A DNA stretch of 64,000 nt from Diploscapter coronatus (Eukaryota; Nematoda; Chromadorea; Rhabditida; Rhabditidae): NCBI GenBank assembly GCA_964036155.1, contig OZ038422.1, forward strand, positions 14,035,201-14,099,200, written 5' to 3'. Positions 46,354 through 58,050 of this stretch are shown piece by piece. Numbering within the stretch: position 1 is the stretch's first letter; the number at the start of each line of letters is the position of its first letter. Under the pieces are notes generated by a model. The model was given only the letters and a program-made list of their open reading frames with translations, was not told where the DNA came from and ran no database searches. The position numbers and the translations under genes were made by a program.

Positions 46354-49300
46354 ATGCTTAAAAAGTCCCTACCTGCGTTCACAGCCTCATGGTTTACTCG
46401 TAATTCTTTAGGTAAAAAAGCAAAACCTTAAAAAATAACTATATCAAACTCTAGGCATTCCCTACTTTGAAATCCGTAGAACATTTCATAAATGTTTGAT
46501 ACTCGGCATTGTTGTAATTTTTATTATAGCGCTACCTAAATACAGGACTAATAAATATGATGAGAGGTTCGTAGTGTACCTTTAACAGTTTTGTAGAATC
46601 TTTGCGATATTTAGTGAAAATTTAAATTTACTTAAACTATCTCTGTATCCAAACATGCCCAGGGTTGTTTCAAATAAGTGGATAGTTCTAACTACGATCA
46701 ATCATCCTACACAGGATGTTCGGGTAAAATTTGAAATAATATGAAAATAACTTGTTAAATTTAGTACCTCGCTTCTTTACCCGACTGGAATTTAGTCGTA
46801 GTCTCAGACTTGAAAACTCCGAGAAATTGGACTTTGGATCGGGTTCATTTCCTATCCGTTGAAATTCAAGAAACCATGAGTAAAGGTGAAAAAAATCTAA
46901 TGGAATGGGTTTCAAATTATTGCATATACCGCCTTTCAGCCAAATCTAACTCTGGCTTTCTATTGTCCAGTTTCTCATTCGTTCTCTCACTTTCAAACGT
47001 TTTCTCGCTCCTTCTCTCCTCGACACATCGAGTTTTAGATGTCGTGCAAAGTAAGGCGACTATAGCGCAGTAGTAGAATGGTCAGCTTAGAAAAATCATT
47101 TGGCAACGGTCACGACTCTCTCCTTTGTGAGTTTCTGGCACAATTAGTCTCAAGAGGATAGAGAATCGGAATCGAGAGAGACGAATGGGGAACGAGAAAA
47201 ATGGGAACTAGGGGCCAGATTTGGATGAAAAACAATACAGTGTGGTGCACAAGAGTTTGGAACGATTTATGAAATTTAGTTTGCTCGATACATCGGCATT
47301 TACAGCACCGACCTGGATGAAACTTGGTGAATTATGTCTACTAGATGAACCCTTCAGGCGCCATAAGTTTCGTCTAGATCGATTCATAATAAGTAGGAAA
47401 ATTGTTCCAGCTTTTGTGTGTCACTGTATATTATTGCATGAAATAATAGCTAATGAACAGCCGGAATAGAGGGGAATTAAACAGGTAAATATTACAGCCT
47501 TAACCCTGGTCAGAAAGTTACCGTATAAATCGTATACCCGTAAAATGGTCGGTTATTTGTACGCAATATCTCGTGGAGCAGAGTGGATCTACGACACAGA
47601 CGACGATAATCGACCTGCTTTCGGGGGTCTCGAAAGTTTCGACTATTCGGAGGAAACTAGCGGTGTTAGATTCGAAAGGGGTAAAAGTGACGATTTGAGG
47701 TTAACTTTTTATGCATATCCTGAAAATAAGTCACTAAATAATCAATGATTTAGATACCGCTTATTCAATCCCTACCTGCACTTCGGTAGAAAAGACATGT
47801 GGCCCAGAGGTTTTCCGTTAGAGTTTTATAAGGTATAAAACGTGTATAATGGTCGCTCAATGTGTAAAAACCGAGATATTTACTCTGTCGTCTTTGAAAA
47901 AAAACTTGCTGAGAGGGTGGAGCGCGTATTCGCGAGGGGCGCAATATGAATTACACGATGCAGAGACGCAGAGCACAGTGGTTAATCTCGCGGGGGTACC
48001 TCTTCCTCCTCCCTCTCCCTTTGCAAAGGTCTTTTTGAGGGAAAAAAGAGAGTAACGATTATAAATTTTAAAGCATATTTAATTTTAGCTCCATAATCAC
48101 ACCGACGCGAATTTCCGTCTTTGCGAGAAAATGAAGAGACCCGCCGTGCAACAGGGCTTAGTCGATATGGACCCTGATGTCGATGCTATTTTTAGGTAGC
48201 TGTTTCTAAAATTAGCTTGTAGAACTATAAGCCAACATTGAGTAAATCCTAACACCTTACACAACAATGCCGAATACGAAGTATTCTTTGAAACTTGTAA
48301 TAAATAAGTTTCTTTTATTTTTAGAGTTTTATTTTAGATTACTAAATGCTGACCCCCGAATTCCCCCTTCCGAGCATTTCAACTCACATGCACCTCCAGT
48401 AATTCTGGGTCGGAAAATGTATTCGCCCTGGAACTCACAGAATACTTTATTCCACCGGAACGCATTCTTCACAATGTTTCTACCAACTTCCGTATCTTTT
48501 CGGTAGAAGAATCAATAACATTAGACAAAATGCTAAAAATTCTAGGACGACCGACATTTGGCGCTCGTTTTTCGCCCAGAAATTACTCCATCTAATCGAT
48601 GAATACGTCGCTTTCTATCCCGTAAACGCCGTGCAAATAAGAAACGCTCATAATTATCTAGAGGACTTTGAAAGCGAACAGTACAAATTATTGTTTCCCT
48701 CCTAAAATGGACGAAACTTTAGAGACGTATACCTAAAATCGGGGAAAATTCTGACGTTTCTCGATTTTTGGAACTGTAATAAAAAATCGACGTTCAATTG
48801 CACTATAGAGCTGGCGGAACAGTTTGGGTAAAATTTTAAAGATAACTTTTTTAATTCAATTTATTTAAATCCAGGAATTGGAAATTCTGGGATGAATCTG
48901 ATGTAGAATTGGTTAAGGAGTGGGTTTATGACTTGATCAGGATAGGGTATTTTTTCAACCCTTCTTTATTTTAATAAGGAAATTTTGGGTATGATTTTCC
49001 TAAACTTAAAACGCCAACGTATTATGAGCTACCTGATTCTGAGGATGTGAAGAATCCAAATTGCCGAAGGATGTTCTTACAGTTGTTCAATGACAAACCT
49101 ATTGATTCTACGAAGCCGGCGAGTTCATTGCACTTTTCCCTTACAAATCCTAAATTTAGGCAGAATCTAGAGCTCTCCAAAAAATGATGAATTTTGATGA
49201 TATTGTTCAATTTTGCAACAACTCTACTTACGAAGGCCAATACTTGCTGTTATTTTAGAAAATAAATCATTTTCAGAACTCTATCAACAAATCACGTCTC

Positions 49301-50733
49301 ATCTTACCTTGGCTAAACTTCACGCTAAAATTAAACAACTACCCAAGCTTTTGGACACTGTAATAATAGATCATTTAATTTTCCTACCAGAAATGAAATT
49401 CTTAGGCCCTGATAGTCGTGCATAATTTCCCGATGAAGTACGAGTTCGGACTATCCCTCATACAAAGACTTTACACGCCATATTTCGGAGTCGTCATATT
49501 TTGCGGGTCCTGGTATCCTGAAAATCAGACTTACAGTAAAATGATTTTATAAAATTAAAATAAATTTTAAATTTAGCCTTTTTCGACACTCCACCTCTAC
49601 AGTATCCTTTTAATTATATTCATATTCACCCCCAAGAAATGAACGGTGGATATAATCATGAAATCTGCATGATCAGGACTCATGATCTGAGATTACGAAA
49701 CATTAAGGGTATTTTTGATAAGAATGATACGATCGTAGAGATTTCGAACCTGAGGCTTAGGATATTTTGCGATGGCTGATGATGCGGTGCTGAATTTCTG
49801 GCAGAATATCAACTTAGACATGGTATTTCATCAGTGGGGCACGAAAAACGCGAGGACTGGAAATTCTGTCTGGTGGGAGACGATTGAGGGTAAAGTTGTG
49901 GTGTAGTTTAGGAAGTTTGGGAAATTTTTGAAGATTAACTTGAATGTATACTTCTCTTCGAGTATTGAAGTTTAATTTCCATTAACCACTTACTAAAAAT
50001 CTGTAAGGAAAGACTATGGACCTCTATTTTCTCAACATCCTTTGAAAATCAATTTTTGTTGCTTTTATCACAGGCTTTACAGGTACATGGGCCATGTATC
50101 GAACAATCAAAATGCTAAATAAGACTGGCGATACAATTCACCGAGAAACGATGAAGGAATACGAAAAGAGGGTGATTAGGATGGTAATTATCGTTAAGTG
50201 GGCGATTAATTGATTCAGCTATTCGATCGTGGAATAATTAACAAAAACGAAACCGTTTTCACCGAATTGCAAAGAATGGATAATTGGACAGTGAGCGATG
50301 TGTAGGTTTCAGCGAAAGCACAAAATAAAAGCTAGTACTTGATTCTTGCAAAGTGATTTTCTGATTACTTTATCAGCTATATACTTAGCAAAATAGCAGT
50401 TTTCTAAAAACACCATTTCAGCTACTATATTCCTACTTCTGAAATGCCATTTTTCATCAATCTTATGAAGATTTTCTACAGGCATAAGCTATTCGTCGAG
50501 ATTGCGCTTCAGAAATACCTAAGGACTGTACCACATCAAATGTACCTAAATTTTCAACTTTTTTTTGTTGAAAATATGCTAATTTCAGCTCTCTATTTGG
50601 CTTTCAGTTAGGACCGTTTACGGAAACTCGTAGAAAAATCGGACAGAATTCGTTTTACAGTGAAAACGCGGCATTTATTCATGCTATCAAATTGAGTGAC
50701 GTTATAAAACATAAGGGCAGGAGATATATGTAA
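46354..50733 (+). CDS. DUF288/STELLO-type Golgi glycosyltransferase-like protein
   Basis: Twenty exons, about 766 aa: 46354-46411, 46455-46566, 46663-46723, 46765-46885, 47498-47699, 47754-47832, 48089-48195, 48338-48502, 48546-48680, 48723-48827, 48875-48946, 48989-49122, 49259-49359, 49406-49535, 49577-49708, 49761-49889, 50074-50183, 50219-50301, 50422-50541, 50589-50733. A signal anchor (about 33-46) precedes KWIVLTTINHPTQDVR, WNLVVVSDLKTP, LPYKSYTRKMVGYLYAI, DTDDDN (about 150-155, a metal/nucleotide-sugar type acidic motif), RTTDIWRSFFAQ, LIVVHNFP, VIFCGSWYP and MADDAVLNFW, all typical of PF03385-like proteins. Intron 11 (48947-48988) must end in GG for the frame to continue, and the join 49122/49259 uses a weak GTTCAT donor. 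Either this gene is partly decayed or it uses odd splicing there. Everything downstream is again in frame. Confidence 0.8.
46889..47497. other. Long intron 4 of the STELLO-type gene
   Basis: This is the only intron above 300 bp in the gene. It contains the second tRNA-like repeat copy (47056-47120) and a chance 82-codon frame (47221-47469). The acceptor ATTACAG at 47491-47497 was chosen because it keeps frame into LVRKLPYKSYTRK. Confidence 0.6.
47056..47120 (+). repeat. tRNA-like element (copy 2) in an intron
   Basis: It starts GCGACTATAG with an A-box match TAGCGCAGTAG (47063-47073) and a poor B box (GGTCACGACTC). It aligns with the 30467-30530 element through TAGTA-AATGG, TTAGA and CATTT blocks, differing mainly by a 5-nt CGCAG insertion. 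A functional tRNA is unlikely. Confidence 0.3.
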
Positions 50734-51271
50734 TGTTTTCTCTTAAAAATGTCTTTATATGGCTGTATCTTAGATACTGTAGCACAATAATCCGAGCTCA
50801 TCACAAGATCTTGTTTTTAAACGGAAATTTCACTGACGGAATTGATAGGACGATATATTGAAATTTATTCTTTAAATGGCTCGAATTACACGAAGTACAA
50901 TATTATGAGTATTTTAGTGCAATGACTTTGTTAATATTGAAATAGTTTTTAATAAATGAGAAATTTTTCATTCAAATGTATGATTGATTTGTAAATTAAT
51001 CGGTTAGAAATGTTCAAAAATAAAATGACTTTGAAAGATTATCTTCGGAGTAATTATCTCGTTTTTCATGAGTAATTTTATCTAATAGTTCGATTCTAAT
51101 TATTTCTACCTATATTTGTCAACCAGCTTTCAAATCGTACTGTGTTTACACTGGTTAAAACGAGAAAAGCCTAGAAAGTTAGCTTGCGATATAATGTCAA
51201 GTTAGAGAAATAGAATAATTCTTATTGATCGATTTTTATTCGTTATTTTCCAGCGTTCATTATTCTCGTCG
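50734..51271. other. Spacer between STELLO-type gene and sulfite oxidase
   Basis: AT-rich intergenic sequence with AATAAA at 50951-50956 (candidate poly(A) signal of the upstream gene) and a TTTTCCAG acceptor at 51246-51253, which lies 18 nt before the sulfite oxidase ATG. Confidence 0.55.
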
Positions 51272-54200
51272 ATGTTTCACGTGACTCGACGTGTATGCCA
51301 GCGACGTCATCCGAATCCTCTTTCGGCGTCGTTGGCCATCAGATACCAAACGACGTCTAGTTACCATAATACCGGGAACACCAACGACAAACAATATTCT
51401 GAACCCAAGAATTGTAAGTTCTTTAATTAGTTCATGCTTTTTCGATATTTATATCATCATTTTGAGTTGATTTTTATTTTCTGTCGAAGCATATTCCCTT
51501 AATTAAACAAATAATTTTAGTTTTTTTTTTCAGATTCTGCTTCACCCCGTTTCATTTTCTTCGGAGCTGCTACCGTACTCGGTTACGCCTACTACCGTAC
51601 TTTCGGAATTAGAAAGCTCAGCGCCGATGCTCAGTTTAAAGATTTGGCTCCTCCAGGTAAAAAGTTAAACAAGTTAAAAGATTTTTTTTTATTTTCAGAG
51701 CGAAAGGACCTCCCTATTTACAAGCGAGATGAAGTTAAGAAGCATGGAAAAGGCTCGCAACGAATTTGGGTGACGTTTCAAAACGTGGGTCTTTAGTATT
51801 TTTTAATTTATTGAAATACCATCGAAATTGCTTAAAGATAATTTTCGGTCTTCAAAATATTCTCTGAAACATACAGAAATGTTACATTTCAAAGTTTTAG
51901 AATTTCAAGGCTATTTTTGCAAGTAAAAACACAGTTCATTATCTCAAACCTTCACTAATCATATCATCTTTCTATGAAATGCTATAAAAAAAAGAAAATT
52001 TTTAATTCCGAACCTTCACAAGAAAAGTTTTCCAGGGCGTTTACGATGTGACGGATTTCATCGAATCGCACCCCGGCGGAGACAAAATTCTCCTCGCCGC
52101 CGGTGACGCGGTCGACTCGTATTGGCAAATGTACGCGCAGCACAAAAAGAGCGAGGTTCGAACACTTTTAATATTTTTCTTTTTTATTTAAAATTTTAGG
52201 TCCTAGAAATCCTGGAAGAAATGCGAATTGGCACCTTGGATCCAAACGATATGAAGGCTGAGACGAAGAAGGTAAATTTTTCTATCTATTATTTTTTTTT
52301 GTAAAACGTCAGATAAATATAAAGATAATGAAATCGCCTTTCTGTGTGAAACTTTGCTCTGAAACATACTCTGAGAAAATAATAAATCTCAAATCCTAAT
52401 TTATTCTGAACTTAAATAGGACATCAATCACCTCTACTCGGAATTATTTTTGTCTCATTAAAACTTGCAACATACGCTAAATCCCTATTGTTCTAGGTAG
52501 ACGTGAACGACCCGTATGCTAATGAGCCCGTCCGTCACCCCGCACTTGTCGTCGCCAACCATAAGCCCTTCAACGCGGAGACCCCGCCCACGCTTTTGGT
52601 CGACCACTTTTGCACACCCAATGAGTTGTTCTTCGTTCGCAACCACTTGCCAGTTCCTGATGTGAGTCTGTTTTCAATTTTTAGCTTAGAATATCGAAAC
52701 ACCTGTGTTTTAAAATAATCAATTACTCGTATCTTGCTATGAAATATCAGTCTCTGGGTAGCTTTCTTTTAGTGAGATGAATAAGATTTTTAAGACAAGT
52801 CACTGAGAAAGCCATAGTTATTCGAGAGTAATTGCGATATTAGTTTCTTCACGCGCTCATCAGTGCAATTAAAGTATAAAATCGTATTTTTAAACTGATT
52901 AGAATATCTCAGGCTTATTTCAGGTCGACGTTTCCAAACATCATCTGCAAGTCGAGGGCCTTGGCGTGAAGCGACCTTTGAATTTATCGGTTGATGAGTT
53001 GAAGAATAGTTTTGCTCCAGTAAGATACATTTGAACTTTTATCTGAACAAACGCTAAGAAAATAAATTGCATAGTGTCTTACGTTTTTTTCCCGCTAATA
53101 TTTCACTTATCATATTCTATAGAATTTTCAAATGTTGCACAAATTTAATTATATCTATTTTGCAGGTCCATATCACGTCGGCAATTCAATGTTCCGGTAA
53201 TCGAAGGGCAAACATGAACGCCTACAAGAAAGTTCAAGGCCTGATGTGGAAGGAGACCGCGATTTCCAACGCGAAATGGACCGGTGTTAGACTGAGGGTA
53301 GGGGGTTTTTGTTCCGAAATAAATCCAATACGAAAAATTGATATTAATGAGCGAGTTTTTATTAAAAAAAATCATTTCTGGAGAATTTTGAAGCCTATCA
53401 TCTTGGAACGATTAATTTTCCTTTAAAATTTGTTAAACTGCAGGTGCTAATATCTGATTAGAGTTAATTTGAAAGGTTTTAAAAACGATTTGTTTTTGGA
53501 ACTAATTCAAGTATTTTTTGTTGTAATTTCAGGATCTCCTAATCCACGCTGGAGTCGATCCGAACGACAAACAGATCAAGCACGTGCATTTGGAGGGCGC
53601 TGATAAAGACCCTACTGGAGGTAAGATATTTCAAAAATTTCCTAAATTTTTGATTCTGTAATTTTTAAGCCTAGAATTAAAAAAATACTGCACTTTTGTC
53701 TAAAATTTAATTTCAGGAAACTCTCATCCCAAAACTTTGAATTATTATTCATTTTCAGGCCAAAATTACGGCGCTTCAATACCCTTCGAGAAAGCGATGA
53801 GTTCCGAAACGATTGTCGCCTACAAAATGAACGACGAAGACATTCCGAGAGACCATGGAGCGCCTTTGAGGCTAATTGTACCGGGTAATTATGCCAATTA
53901 GTTAGAGATAATCAGACTAATTATCTCTTAATTACCACGGCTATCTTAAATTATGTCATGGATAATTCGATCTTCATAATTGTGTCCTAAAAGTCATTAT
54001 TATATTCATGAACATTATAAATGAATTAATTAACTAAATTTAATTAGCCAATAGTTTAGGAGTGGTTGGCGCCCGTCAAGTCAAATGGCTGAAGACGATT
54101 CGGCTAAGCGATGTCGAAAGTCCTTCGCATTGGCAGCAGAAAGACTATCGCGTGTTTTCCGCTTCCGTGAACGCGGGAGACGAGCTGAAATGGGAGACGG

Positions 54201-55210
54201 TACCGTCCATTCAAGAGTACCCGATCCAGAGCGCCTTCTGTATTCCTCAACCGGGAGCAACTGTTAGTCGATGTAAGCATTTACTCGCATTATTCTTATG
54301 ACTCCTATTTTACTGGCCCATCATTACTTGATTAAAATAATCATTGGAATTCCTAAGACGTATTCAAGATCCATGCTACTGTTAGTCAATGTAGGTCATA
54401 AAATTGGCTACCAAAAATACAAACGCCCAATCAATCGTCTTTTCATTGACTACGAAATTTAGCAAGACTAATCTGGAACATATTCAAAAAGCCAGGTTAA
54501 AATCTGTTTTTTTTTCAGCCGAGGAAACGATTCACGTTGCTGGCTATGCGTGGAGTGGTGGCGGTCGAGGCATCATTCGAGTGGAAATCAGCACCGATGG
54601 AGGCAGAACGTGGCAAACCGCGGACATTGAACAAGATCCCCAACAGGATCAGGTGGGTGTCGGAAAATTTCAGCCCTTCTTATATCTATATTTCAATTGT
54701 TGTTAATGCATTACTTTTGCTATTTGAATTTTAAAAAATAAAAAATAAAAAAAAACATGCAACTTTCAGGAGCACATGTGGTCGTGGACGTTGTTTAAAG
54801 CGAGCGTCAAGATTCCCGAGGGAGTCGATAAAATGGAACTCGTCGTTAAGGCTACTGATAGGTAAAATTCCGTTGTGTAAAAATCGATTTTATTTTTAAA
54901 GGAAAATATGGCACTATATACAATTAGAAAGAAAAACTAATCAAATACAATATTTTTACTGAGATATATTGTAAAGAATCGTTTGATAGAAATTGATTTT
55001 TAAATTAGTTCATAAAATTACTAAAATTAGAGGTAAAGATCTTATCTTATCGAACTAATATTTTATCGGAAACATTTTTATAAAATTAGAAAACCATCGC
55101 TTTATTTCAGATCCTACAACACCCAACCCGAAACGTCAGCCGGTATTTGGAACATTCGAGGTCTACTGAACAATGCTTGGCACAAAGTTGAAGTCAAGAT
55201 CAAAGATTGA
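51272..55210 (+). CDS. suox-1: Sulfite oxidase, mitochondrial
   Basis: Fourteen exons, 562 aa: 51272-51413, 51534-51656, 51699-51784, 52036-52155, 52200-52271, 52497-52661, 52924-53019, 53166-53297, 53533-53620, 53759-53884, 54060-54272, 54519-54652, 54770-54861, 55111-55210. The enzyme oxidises toxic sulfite to sulfate in the intermembrane space, passing electrons to cytochrome c, at the end of Cys/Met degradation. The N-terminus is basic ([13 protein letters not shown]), a mitochondrial targeting signal, followed by a hydrophobic segment ([16 protein letters not shown]). The cytochrome b5 domain has heme ligands His near 129 (HPGG) and His near 153 (YAQH). The molybdopterin domain contains the Mo-ligand Cys near 277 (QCSGNRR), and the dimerisation domain ends in WHKVEVKI. 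Length matches human SUOX (545 aa). All junctions are canonical; several introns are about 42-44 nt. Confidence 0.97.
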
Positions 55211-55476
55211 AATTTTCGAAATTCAACCACTCTCTGTAAATAATATCCTTCACACATATCCAATCCATTTCAGATTTTTATAATGTTTCATATAATTTCA
55301 TATTTTTGAGATATAATTTTAGATGTTAGTCCCCACCTTATTAGAATTCTATATTTACTCTAAAATCAAACGGTGTCAAATCAAAAGTATACTTATGATT
55401 CGAATTGTGATAGATCATGTTCACTTTGTTGATAACCTTGCCTTATCCTACTTTTTCATAAATAGGTGCTGACTCA

Positions 55477-55482
55477 AATAAA
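55477..55482 (+). terminator. Poly(A) signal of sulfite oxidase
   Basis: AATAAA lies about 270 nt after the TGA stop. It is the first perfect hexamer downstream and a reasonable but unproven 3' end. Confidence 0.45.
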
Positions 55483-56390
55483 TCCAACCTTTCTCTAAAC
55501 GTAATGCGGTTTTGCTAGTTGTTTTTCGCGCTTTGTCTAGTGAAAGTGGAAAACAAAGGCGAAAATAGTATTGGGAAACAAGATATTCAGAGTATTCAGT
55601 GAAAAATTCTCTTATTTTAGAGTGAATTGAAAATGGGTAGAATTAGAGAAATGATGTTTTCACATGCAAAATGTCAGAATTATATGATTCTGCTACTATT
55701 CTAAAGAGAAAAAGAGAGGGAAAGAAAGAGAGAAAGATACAAATCAATTGGGTTGCCAACGACAATGTTATTCTCTCGCTTTCTCGTATTTCTCTATTTC
55801 CTATTGTTACTCATCGTTGAGAATTCTATAGTTCTTCTTTTCATATCTAGTTTTTCTATGATATTTTCATTCCATTTTGCTTTTCTAAAATTTTCAAGGT
55901 ATCTAATATTTTTCTAAATTTAACCTATCTTTTCCAGACCATTTTCAGTACTTTTTCGTCAATTTCATATCTTTTCACCATTATTATTCTTCTGCTTCTG
56001 ACATTTTCCAGACAACTTTTCTGTATCTTTTCCAACGATATTTCGCTATTTCTTTCATATTTTCCATCTTTCTCTCTGGTTCTATTCATTTGTTCAACTG
56101 CGTTTCTCTCTCGTTTTCCCTATTTTCTGCCATGGAAATGTATTGATTGTGGTGCAAGAGAAGGGGGAAGGAACGGGTGTGTGTGGCTCTTTAGAATTGA
56201 CCAATTTTAGCCATCCTTGTTTGGGAACTAAGCCTAGTTATTCCTAGTCTAGCGGATTTCGACCGAGCAAATTTGTAACAGGTATGTTCAAAATGAAATT
56301 ATTAACGGAAAACTAATACTTTTTAAATGGAAACTTGATACGTTTCATCTCAACACGGAATAGAGTTGATAAATATCATTGTATCATGCT

Positions 56391-56541
56391 CGCCGCTAGA
56401 ATTTGGCGCTGGAAAGAGTGCGCTCCAATGAAAAATGTGTTACACCTTCTTTTGCCCGTTATTGAGGAGAAATAAGAAAGGGAAAACACTCATTTTGCAT
56501 TGGAGCGCGTTCTTTCCAGTGCCGAATTCTAGCTGCGCGGG
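56391..56541. repeat. Foldback (inverted-repeat) element, about 50-bp arms
   Basis: The left arm (about 56391-56442) and right arm (about 56484-56541) are near reverse complements. Left CTAGAATTTGGCGCTGGAAA pairs with right TTTCCAGTGCCGAATTCTAG, and GCGCTCCAATG pairs with CATTGGAGCGC. The spacer is about 40 bp. Its size and structure suggest a MITE-like element or a strong hairpin. No clear target-site duplication was seen. Confidence 0.75.
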
Positions 56542-56589
56542 CACAATAATTCACTGAATTGCTAATGAGTTAAATTTTAGGCAAAAATA

Positions 56590-58050
56590 ATGGTCACCGA
56601 TCCAACGAAAACCCCAACTCCGAAGAAAAGATCTCCTAAAGAGCCCAGACCGGCTGATAAACCGAAACGGAAATACGTACGGTAAGGGATTCCAAAGTTT
56701 TTAGTGAACTTCTATGGGTTTCGAGTTTTCATGAGATCAATAAATGCAATTTGAAATTTGATCACCACTATTTTTCGCTGATGAATTCTATAATCACAAC
56801 AATAAAAAACTAGCTCTTGTATTCTTAGTGAAAGTTCTTTTTTCAAGTCCAACTTTAGGCGTCAGAAAACCGAAGACACCGACACGACAAGCTCTGGAAG
56901 TCGTCGTTCATCCACCGACACCGAATCGGACCAGTAAAATTTTTTTTTTTAAATCACCCAGTTTTTAACGTCCAAAATTTAGAACACACGAAAAGGCAAA
57001 GAAAGTGCGCTTCGATGAAACTAATTTTGAAACAGCGCCTTGGATTCTGGAAAAGGACTGGATTGACGCGATAGAACCGACGATAGACCAGTTGTGAGTA
57101 AAATTCACGTGAAAAATAAATTTAAAAAAATAAAATTCGATAAAAATAGCGACGTGCCTTTCAAGAATAGAACAATCAGCAATGAAAAGGAACAACCATT
57201 TGCGTTTGTTCCGACAGACAAGGCTTAGCCATCCGTTTTTGACACTTTCTATAAACATCAAACGGTTTTGATTCTAATTTAACATTCAAATAACAGAATT
57301 CAGATCCACAATTGAACGAGAAAAGTTGGAAGAGCAATTGAAGCAGACTCAGAAGCGAATTCATCAGATTTCTAAGTGGTTCGATGAAAACTCGAAAGAA
57401 GGTGGGACTTTTTTTTCTAAAAATTTGAAAAATTGACCTTTTAGAAAAGACTGGTGAGGTTTCGAATATAGAGAGACAGGTTGATGTGCTGTTGGAGTCG
57501 TTCAAAGATATGATCAGCGCAGAGGATGAGATTGGATTTGTAAGTTAACTTTGATCAGTTATATGAGTATAACGAGCCTTATAGAAGAGCGAGCATTAAT
57601 TTTAAAATTTTATGCTTCCTGATTTTTTCTGAAACATTTAAAATAAATTGAAAAATTGAAAGATGCTTATAATATTTCGTTCAACTGCAGTAAAATTACT
57701 AAAACTAAAAAATCTAATTTCCAATTTTCTGTAGCATATCCAAAAATTTCAGCTCGAAAATCGTCAAGAATACCTGTTATGCTATTTACCTATGGCTCTC
57801 CATAATCTATCTCATTTTTCAAGCCATCGAATCAAACATTGGTTCAGCTATAATAAGGTAAAAGTTGAAAAATAAATCTAATTTTTTTTTTAAATTCTAG
57901 AAACACCCCACTGTGGAGGATTTCTTACTTTTCGAATGCCTAGCTCTGCATTCCAAATTCGCTCCGGTAGCATTAAACACTTCTTTCGGCTTGGCTGGAT
58001 TTTTCAACGAATTTCGGTTTTGGTTACATGAGCTGATTCAGAATCATTAA
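56590..58050 (+). CDS. Orphan basic/coiled-coil protein, 241 aa
   Basis: Seven exons: 56590-56681, 56859-56933, 56983-57093, 57304-57401, 57445-57539, 57753-57857, 57901-58050. I do not recognise the family. The N-terminal 55 residues are disordered and basic, with NLS-like PKKRSPKEPRP and KPKRKYVRRQK, then a Thr/Ser/Asp-rich TEDTDTTSSGSRRSSTDTES stretch. A conserved-looking block APWILEKDWIDAIEP leads into a predicted coiled coil (about 105-165; TIEREKLEEQLKQTQKRIH, IERQVDVLLESF). The C-terminal part is helical and aromatic-rich (LLCYLPMALHNLSHF, FEFRFWLHEL-like ending). No catalytic motif is visible. It is perhaps a nuclear structural or complex subunit (inference). All splice junctions are canonical and in frame, which supports a real gene. 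Confidence 0.75.

Larger units (their letters stand above)
55211..56580. other. Intergenic spacer with GA tract and foldback element
   Basis: No exon is supported in these 1.4 kb. The region holds a purine-rich tract (55690-55740), pyrimidine-rich sequence, and a large inverted repeat just before the next gene. It ends with TTAAATTTTAG, a probable SL acceptor 9 nt before the next start codon. Confidence 0.6.

Noticed and set aside
47221..47469. 82-codon plus frame inside intron 4 of the STELLO-type gene
   Set aside because: Including it would break the conserved LPYKSYTRK context; no similarity to the family.
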